DNA of 9,014 bases from Methanosarcinales archaeon. GTDB lineage: Archaea > Halobacteriota > Syntropharchaeia > Alkanophagales > Methanospirareceae. The first letter of the stretch is position 1. Every line of letters begins with the position of its first letter. Below the pieces are notes generated by a model. The model saw only the letters and a program-made list of their open reading frames with translations. It was not told where the DNA came from and did not search any database. Both the position numbers and the translations under genes were made by a program. The stretch covers positions 8,929-17,942 of the forward strand of contig JAODGF010000071.1 in NCBI GenBank assembly GCA_025464645.1, written 5' to 3'. Shown piece after piece: positions 5,640 to 9,014 of this stretch.

Positions 5640-7163
5640 TTATAGTTCTCCCACTTCTTTAAACCGCTTTCTTAAAAATTTTGGGTCCAAAGAGCCGAGA
5701 AGCCAACCTGCACGTGGTCCCGATGGCTGCCCCAATAACGCCATATAAGTCGCTACAAAAAGCTCTTTTGGTGCTATATCATTGGCAGAAGCAACTTCGT
5801 ATATCCTGTTATGCCAATCCTCAGCGCTCATAGTCGGTAGTTCCTTGTCTTCGGGTAGGATTTGCTCTATCGCTTTCCTGTGTGCTGGACTCAACGTTCT
5901 TATTTCTGCTGGAAGTTTTGCTTGCACCTCGAACTTCACGCTCGGAGGCGCATATCTACGCAGCCAATTTTCCACATGTCTCGCTTTTTTCCATATCTCT
6001 TTTATTCCTTCCTGGTCTTCTTCGCGGACCTCGTATCCGCTTCTTTTGATCACTTCAAGTAGTTTGGAGAAATCACCTCGTGCAATTTGCACAAGCGTGA
6101 TGAAATGCCTGAACGGGATTTTACCTGCAACTCCTCTTCCTATTCCACCTATTTCTCGCTCGTACTCGTCTATCAGATGTAGTAGCGGTAAAGAAGGGTC
6201 GAATTCTATGTGCTTATCCGGTCTCACTCTTGAGATGATATGCTTTAAAACTTCCGGTGGCACTGCCTCTAACATCTCATGCACGGGGATATTCGTCCCC
6301 CGGGATGAGGACATAGCTGTAACTTTCGCTTTCGTTCCCTGTTCTCCCTTCATCTTTAACAGGATATGTTCAAAAGGGATAGGATAAGGCGCTTCGTAAT
6401 GGTATATCTCCGATGAAATTCTCTTCCCCGTGTCATAAGACCCGCCTGGCGCTGCATGGTCTTTGCCAAAAGGCTCGATAGTAACGCCAAGGATTTTCCA
6501 TCTCGCTGCCCAGTCCACTCGCCACGCTAATTTACCACCACCTCTAAACGAAGCAGTACCCTTGTTTCCGCATTCACATTCGTAATACACTTCCTGTTTA
6601 TTCAGGTCGTATCCTTTCACAATTGCGGATGTGATTCTGCCACAAGCGTCACAAAGAGGATTAAAAGGCGCCCATTCTTCTGGCACCTGCCTGCCCGAGA
6701 CTTGCTCTATTATCCTTGCCAAATCGTCTCTTCTCACAATCGCTTCCTTTATCACGTCCACGTACATCTCGGACTTATACATCTCATCAGCTTTGAAAAT
6801 CTCTATTTTTATGCCTAAATTGTCCAGCGAATCAAGGAAAGGCAGTAGAAAGTGGTCTGCATAGGACGAATGGCACCCCTCCGGATCTGGTATTTCCGAA
6901 AGAGGTTTTCCTACATGCGATTCGTATTCTTCGGGAAGGAAAGAGTATCTTCGCCGCAGAGGGTCAAAGGTGTCTGCGATATAAATGAGTCTCGCATCCA
7001 CGCCCATATTCACGAGTGCGGTATGCACCGCATCCGCAATTATTATCTCCCGCAGGTTCCCCACGTGAATATCGCCAGAGGGTGTAATTCCGGTGGCAAC
7101 AACATGCTTTTTCTCTTTCCTTCGCTCTACGATCTCCTTTGCGATTGCTAAAGACCAGTGCAT
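5640..7163 (-). CDS. lysS: Class I lysyl-tRNA synthetase
   Basis: 507 residues; attaches lysine to tRNA-Lys in the cytoplasm. This is the class I enzyme typical of archaea and a minority of bacteria, unrelated to class II LysRS. The Rossmann catalytic core shows the HIGH-type signature HVGN (33-36) after TGITPSGD, and the KMSKS-type signature MSSSRG (284-289). A zinc-binding pair CDAC (171-174) and CECG (196-199) lies in the connective insertion. WRVDWAARW (214-222) and EPFGKDHAAPGGSYDTG (from 230) are class I LysRS hallmarks around the lysine pocket. The C-terminal third is the helical anticodon-binding region. ATG 7163 is preceded by GAGGTG (7175-7180), 11 bases upstream. Its first 16 bases overlap the end of the zinc-ribbon gene, so the two are cotranscribed and probably translationally coupled. 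Confidence 0.95.
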   Translation of the reverse strand: MHWSLAIAKEIVERRKEKKHVVATGITPSGDIHVGNLREIIIADAVHTALVNMGVDARLIYIADTFDPLRRRYSFLPEEYESHVGKPLSEIPDPEGCHSSYADHFLLPFLDSLDNLGIKIEIFKADEMYKSEMYVDVIKEAIVRRDDLARIIEQVSGRQVPEEWAPFNPLCDACGRITSAIVKGYDLNKQEVYYECECGNKGTASFRGGGKLAWRVDWAARWKILGVTIEPFGKDHAAPGGSYDTGKRISSEIYHYEAPYPIPFEHILLKMKGEQGTKAKVTAMSSSRGTNIPVHEMLEAVPPEVLKHIISRVRPDKHIEFDPSLPLLHLIDEYEREIGGIGRGVAGKIPFRHFITLVQIARGDFSKLLEVIKRSGYEVREEDQEGIKEIWKKARHVENWLRRYAPPSVKFEVQAKLPAEIRTLSPAHRKAIEQILPEDKELPTMSAEDWHNRIYEVASANDIAPKELFVATYMALLGQPSGPRAGWLLGSLDPKFLRKRFKEVGEL

Positions 7164-7384
7164 TTTTTCTTCTTCACCTCTATAACTTTCCCGTTCTCGT
7201 TTAACAGGAATTCGAGTAAAAACCTATCTACTTTAGACGCTTTTGGATTCCAACTCCTTCCACAGACTCCGCATTCGACATCTGAAGCTAATTCTACGGC
7301 ATACCAGCTTGCATCTGCGTATGGCGTTCCACAATAGGGGCATAAGCTGACGGTGACATCTAAAAAAGCTTTCTTTTGTTCCAT
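7148..7384 (-). CDS. Zinc-ribbon mini-protein overlapping lysS
   Basis: 78 residues. Two knuckles, CPYC (Cys15, Cys18) and CGVC (Cys38, Cys41), 20 residues apart, form a classic zinc ribbon. The C-terminal tail is basic (VKKKKCTGL) with another Cys75. I do not recognise the family; such ribbons often bind nucleic acid or act as small ribosome- or tRNA-associated factors. It is first in a two-gene unit with lysS and overlaps it by 16 bases in a different frame, which suggests a link to lysine tRNA charging or translation by context only. ATG at 7384 lies about 28 bases from the centre of a TTTTAAAA TATA element (7409-7416), so its transcript is probably leaderless; no ribosome-binding site is seen. 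Confidence 0.8.
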   Translation of the reverse strand: MEQKKAFLDVTVSLCPYCGTPYADASWYAVELASDVECGVCGRSWNPKASKVDRFLLEFLLNENGKVIEVKKKKCTGL

Positions 7385-7390
7385 GAATAT

Positions 7391-7416
7391 TTTATTTATA
7401 CTCTGAAGTTTTAAAA
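7391..7416. promoter_or_regulatory. Overlapping divergent promoters with predicted leaderless starts
   Basis: TTTATTTATA (7391-7400) is centred about 27 bases before the plus-strand ATG at 7423. TTTTAAAA (7409-7416) is centred about 28 bases before the minus-strand ATG at 7384. Each TATA box therefore points to transcription starting at or within a base or two of a start codon, and the two promoter zones interleave within 40 bases. Polymerases probably compete for this site. The winged-helix protein encoded to the right could also bind here; that is speculation. Confidence 0.55.
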
Positions 7417-7422
7417 TGTAAG

Positions 7423-7488
7423 ATGAAAAAGGTGGTTCTGAAGAAGGAGGTAGTTGATTTTTTAGGGATAAAAGGGAGAGGGGGATAA
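7423..7488 (+). CDS. 21-residue mini-ORF fused by TAATG to the winged-helix gene
   Basis: ATG at 7423 lies where the TATA box at 7391-7400 predicts transcription to begin, so it would be translated leaderless. The peptide is basic (begins MKKVVLKKEVVDFLGIK, ends GRGG). Its TAA stop (7486-7488) shares its last A with the ATG of the next gene, the TAATG arrangement typical of termination-reinitiation coupling. It resembles no known protein. It may serve to deliver ribosomes to the regulator gene, may be a functional micro-peptide, or may be chance; the match of promoter position, frame and junction makes chance less likely. Confidence 0.45.
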   Translation: MKKVVLKKEVVDFLGIKGRGG

Positions 7489-7781
7489 TGCAACCGAAAG
7501 ATTATATTAAGGAGCGTAGGAAGGAGAGTCTTAAGGACAGCTTTAAAAAGCGAAGAGGCAAATTGGAGATAATTATGGATATTCTCTCAGTTACAATGAA
7601 AGAGGCAAAGAAGACAGAGATAGTATATAAAGCGAATCTTAATTTTAAAAGGGTGGGGAATTACCTCCCTTATTTGGAGGAGAAAGGGCTTATAGAGAAT
7701 ATAGGCAGCGAATACAAGACGACGGAAAAGGGAAAACAGTTTTTACGCGATTACCGGAAGATGAAAGAGCAACTAAAGTAG
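7488..7781 (+). CDS. Winged helix-turn-helix DNA-binding protein
   Basis: 97 residues. After a very basic N-terminal arm (KERRKESLKDSFKKRR), residues about 24-86 form a winged helix of the archaeal predicted-regulator type (COG3432-like as I recall): LEIIMDILSV, then KKTEIVYKANLNF leading into the recognition helix, VGNYLPYLEEKGLI, and the wing/end motif YKTTEKGKQFL. The target is unknown. The purine-rich GAGAGGGGG precedes the ATG, and the start overlaps the preceding mini-ORF stop. Such small proteins usually act as local repressors, often of their own promoter. It converges with the KaiC-like gene, 15 bases between stops. Confidence 0.8.
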   Translation: MQPKDYIKERRKESLKDSFKKRRGKLEIIMDILSVTMKEAKKTEIVYKANLNFKRVGNYLPYLEEKGLIENIGSEYKTTEKGKQFLRDYRKMKEQLK

Positions 7782-7784
7782 AAA

Positions 7785-7798
7785 AGTTTTCTCTTTTT
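7785..7798 (+). terminator. T-rich terminator after the winged-helix gene
   Basis: A pyrimidine tract of T runs (TTTT at 7787-7790, TTTTT at 7794-7798) begins right after the winged-helix stop, following the small palindrome AAAAGTTTT (7782-7790). This fits archaeal T-tract termination of the plus-strand unit. It runs into the stop codon of the convergent KaiC-like gene. Confidence 0.45.
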
Positions 7799-8504
7799 AT
7801 AATTCTAACTCTTCTTTTGTGTATATGATAAACTTATCTTTATTATAAAATAAAGGGAAATATTGTAGATGATGATTTGTACACCTCATCTTTACAATCC
7901 CAAGGTAACGTTCTAATATATCCCTTTCCCTCTTGAGCTCCAGATGTATTATCGCGTCGGCAAGAAACTCCTCCACTCCATATTTTCCAAACCTATTATC
8001 TCCCTGATACATCTCAGAAATCAAAAAACTTGTTATTCCCGTCTCTCTCAGCTCTTCAAAAAAAAGATGTACCTCACTACGAGGATTCCTGATGGTTGTT
8101 AAGGAGTATAATGCATTAAGGGGGTCTATTGCTATTAAATCATATTCCTCTCTCTTTAAGAGGTCATCCACGTAATATTTGACCTTTTTTATTGAATTAT
8201 GCTCAAATCTCATGTTCACCCTTACCTCCTTATCAATCATCTTATGGTCCACGATAGTCAATTTCTCGCTTTCTTCTGTCAGTCCCAATATTTCCATCTG
8301 TTTCTTAAAACTCTGTGCATCCTGTTCTAACGTGATATACAGTCCCTTCAAGTTACCCTCCACTGCGTTCTTATATAAAATGCTGTACGCCAAAGAACTT
8401 TTCATACAGCCCGCAACGCCACAAATCAATGAAATCGTACCTTTTGGAATTCCTCCTTCTAAGCGCTCATCCAATCTTTCTATATATGTTTTTATCCTTT
8501 CCAT
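7797..8504 (-). CDS. Single-domain KaiC-like RecA-superfamily ATPase
   Basis: 235 residues, a single ATPase domain where cyanobacterial KaiC has two. The P-loop GVAGCMKSS (29-37) keeps the essential Gly, Lys and Ser. The catalytic-glutamate segment follows the next strand (YITLEQD, Glu60). Walker B is DLIAIDPLNAL (Asp127). KaiC-like landmarks near the end are EEFLADAIIHLEL (178-190) and RYLGIVKMR (199-207). Archaeal relatives are numerous and mostly of unknown function; signalling or regulatory roles are usual guesses, and nothing here indicates a clock. ATG 8504 gives a natural start with no ribosome-binding site, and a TATA candidate lies at 8541-8550. It converges with the winged-helix gene and diverges from the flavoprotein gene. 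Confidence 0.85.
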   Translation of the reverse strand: MERIKTYIERLDERLEGGIPKGTISLICGVAGCMKSSLAYSILYKNAVEGNLKGLYITLEQDAQSFKKQMEILGLTEESEKLTIVDHKMIDKEVRVNMRFEHNSIKKVKYYVDDLLKREEYDLIAIDPLNALYSLTTIRNPRSEVHLFFEELRETGITSFLISEMYQGDNRFGKYGVEEFLADAIIHLELKRERDILERYLGIVKMRCTNHHLQYFPLFYNKDKFIIYTKEELEL

Positions 8505-8540
8505 TTTATCGTTCTATACATAACATAAGTTACATCCAGA

Positions 8541-8550
8541 TAAACTATAA
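8541..8550. promoter_or_regulatory. Shared TATA region for divergent KaiC-like and flavoprotein genes
   Basis: TAAACTATAA on the plus strand reads TTATAGTTTA on the minus strand, TATA-like both ways. Minus-strand initiation would fall near 8518, 14 bases before the KaiC-like ATG. Plus-strand initiation would fall near 8570, at the ATG of the 15-codon ORF. Confidence 0.35.
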
Positions 8551-8568
8551 TTTTGGGTCATTAGGATT

Positions 8569-8616
8569 ATGAACCAGCAAGAATTAGGAAGAACAATTCA
8601 AGAAGTTTGGGCTTAA
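8569..8616 (+). CDS. 15-residue mini-ORF before the flavoprotein gene
   Basis: The frame reads MNQQELGRTIQEVWA and stops 13 bases before the flavoprotein ATG. It sits about where a transcript from the TATA-like sequence at 8541-8550 would begin, so leaderless translation is conceivable. It is too short to support as a gene from sequence alone; I list it because it repeats the arrangement seen before leuA and the winged-helix gene. Confidence 0.2.
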   Translation: MNQQELGRTIQEVWA

Positions 8617-8629
8617 TAGGAACAGCGAT

Positions 8630-9014
8630 ATGTTAATCGAATGTGACGTTTTAGTAGTGGGTGCAGGACCTGCTGGGTCGGTAGCAGCTTTATACAGCTC
8701 GAAACATGGGCTGAATACCGTCCTTATCGAGAAGAATAATAAGATAGGCGCACATACAAATAGGCGGATTGATTCGTCCCCGGATTTTGGACTCTCAGAG
8801 ATGATAAACGAACTGGGATTGAAAACAGAGAACCTCGTTTTTAAATCCAGATGGCATTCACCGTCTGGAAGTTCATTTACTTTGTACTCGAAAACCGGTG
8901 AATATTATTTCAAAAGAGGTCCTGACCCTGACTCGTTCGAGTGTTCAACTGCTTATAATAGCATAAAATCTGGCTGTGAACTCATTCTGGATGCAAAGCT
9001 TAAATCCGTAAGTA
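8630..9014 (+). CDS. FAD-dependent geranylgeranyl reductase-like oxidoreductase, partial (window end)
   Basis: 128 residues of the N-terminus are present; the gene runs off the right edge. MLIECDVLVVGAGPAGSVAA is the FAD-binding Rossmann motif (Gly11, Gly13, Gly16) and VLIEK (Glu34) ends the second strand where the acidic residue binds the FAD ribose. The overall pattern suits the archaeal geranylgeranyl reductase/FixC-like family, whose members saturate the isoprenoid chains of membrane lipids or act on other substrates. After the first 40 residues the sequence (KIGAHTNRRIDSSPDFGLSE) lacks the RCGEG-type motif common in lipid-type reductases, so the substrate is open. The weak AGG at 8618-8620 is 9 bases before the ATG; no earlier in-frame start exists because a TAG lies at 8585-8587. 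Confidence 0.7.
   Translation, partial: MLIECDVLVVGAGPAGSVAALYSSKHGLNTVLIEKNNKIGAHTNRRIDSSPDFGLSEMINELGLKTENLVFKSRWHSPSGSSFTLYSKTGEYYFKRGPDPDSFECSTAYNSIKSGCELILDAKLKSVS

Noticed and set aside
5782..6387. A 201-codon ORF on the plus strand opposite lysS
   Set aside because: Shadow of lysS in the antisense frame; Ser/Cys-rich composition, no recognisable domain, and the sense gene is unmistakable.

Overview
The window is most likely from a euryarchaeon related to methanogens or methane/alkane-oxidising archaea (an ANME-1/Syntropharchaeia-like lineage is my guess from gene content, not something I could test). Evidence: a class I lysyl-tRNA synthetase, a threonyl-tRNA synthetase with the archaeal-type N-terminal editing domain, an archaeal-type isopropylmalate synthase, a NikR nickel regulator, an archaeal winged-helix protein, a single-domain KaiC-like ATPase and a geranylgeranyl-reductase-like flavoprotein. 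Promoters look archaeal: A/T TATA elements about 25-30 bases before starts, several consistent with leaderless or very short leaders.

Layout. 1-190 has no convincing gene but holds a striking palindrome and a T-rich stretch. 192-594 (minus strand) is the wreck of an IS200/IS605-type Y1 transposase (tnpA). Its C-terminal half is split by about 73 bases carrying two tandem perfect hairpins, and related A4GT3/4 motifs lie near both edges of the wreck. 620-2228 (plus) holds a 29-codon mini-ORF and leuA. 2235-4145 (minus) is thrS, convergent with leuA with only 6 bases between the stops. 4223-4606 (minus) is nikR. It is divergent from a plus-strand pair (4702-5349 and 5418-5594): an unfamiliar His/Cys-rich polytopic membrane protein and a 58-residue single-span protein. 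The divergent gap contains a TATTATT-N9-AATAATA inverted repeat overlapping both TATA boxes. 5640-7384 (minus) is a zinc-ribbon mini-protein overlapping lysS. 7423-7781 (plus) is a 21-codon ORF stop/start-fused to a winged-helix regulator. 7797-8504 (minus) is a KaiC-like ATPase. 8569-9014 (plus) is a 15-codon ORF and the start of a flavoprotein cut by the window end.

Functional picture. leuA, thrS and lysS are core amino-acid and translation genes. The accessory interest is (a) the nikR locus, which looks like a self-contained nickel-responsive unit whose membrane partner I do not recognise and which is a candidate undescribed metal transporter, (b) the nested transposon wreck and hairpin repeat, and (c) mini-ORFs just before genes, one of them placed exactly where a leaderless transcript should start.
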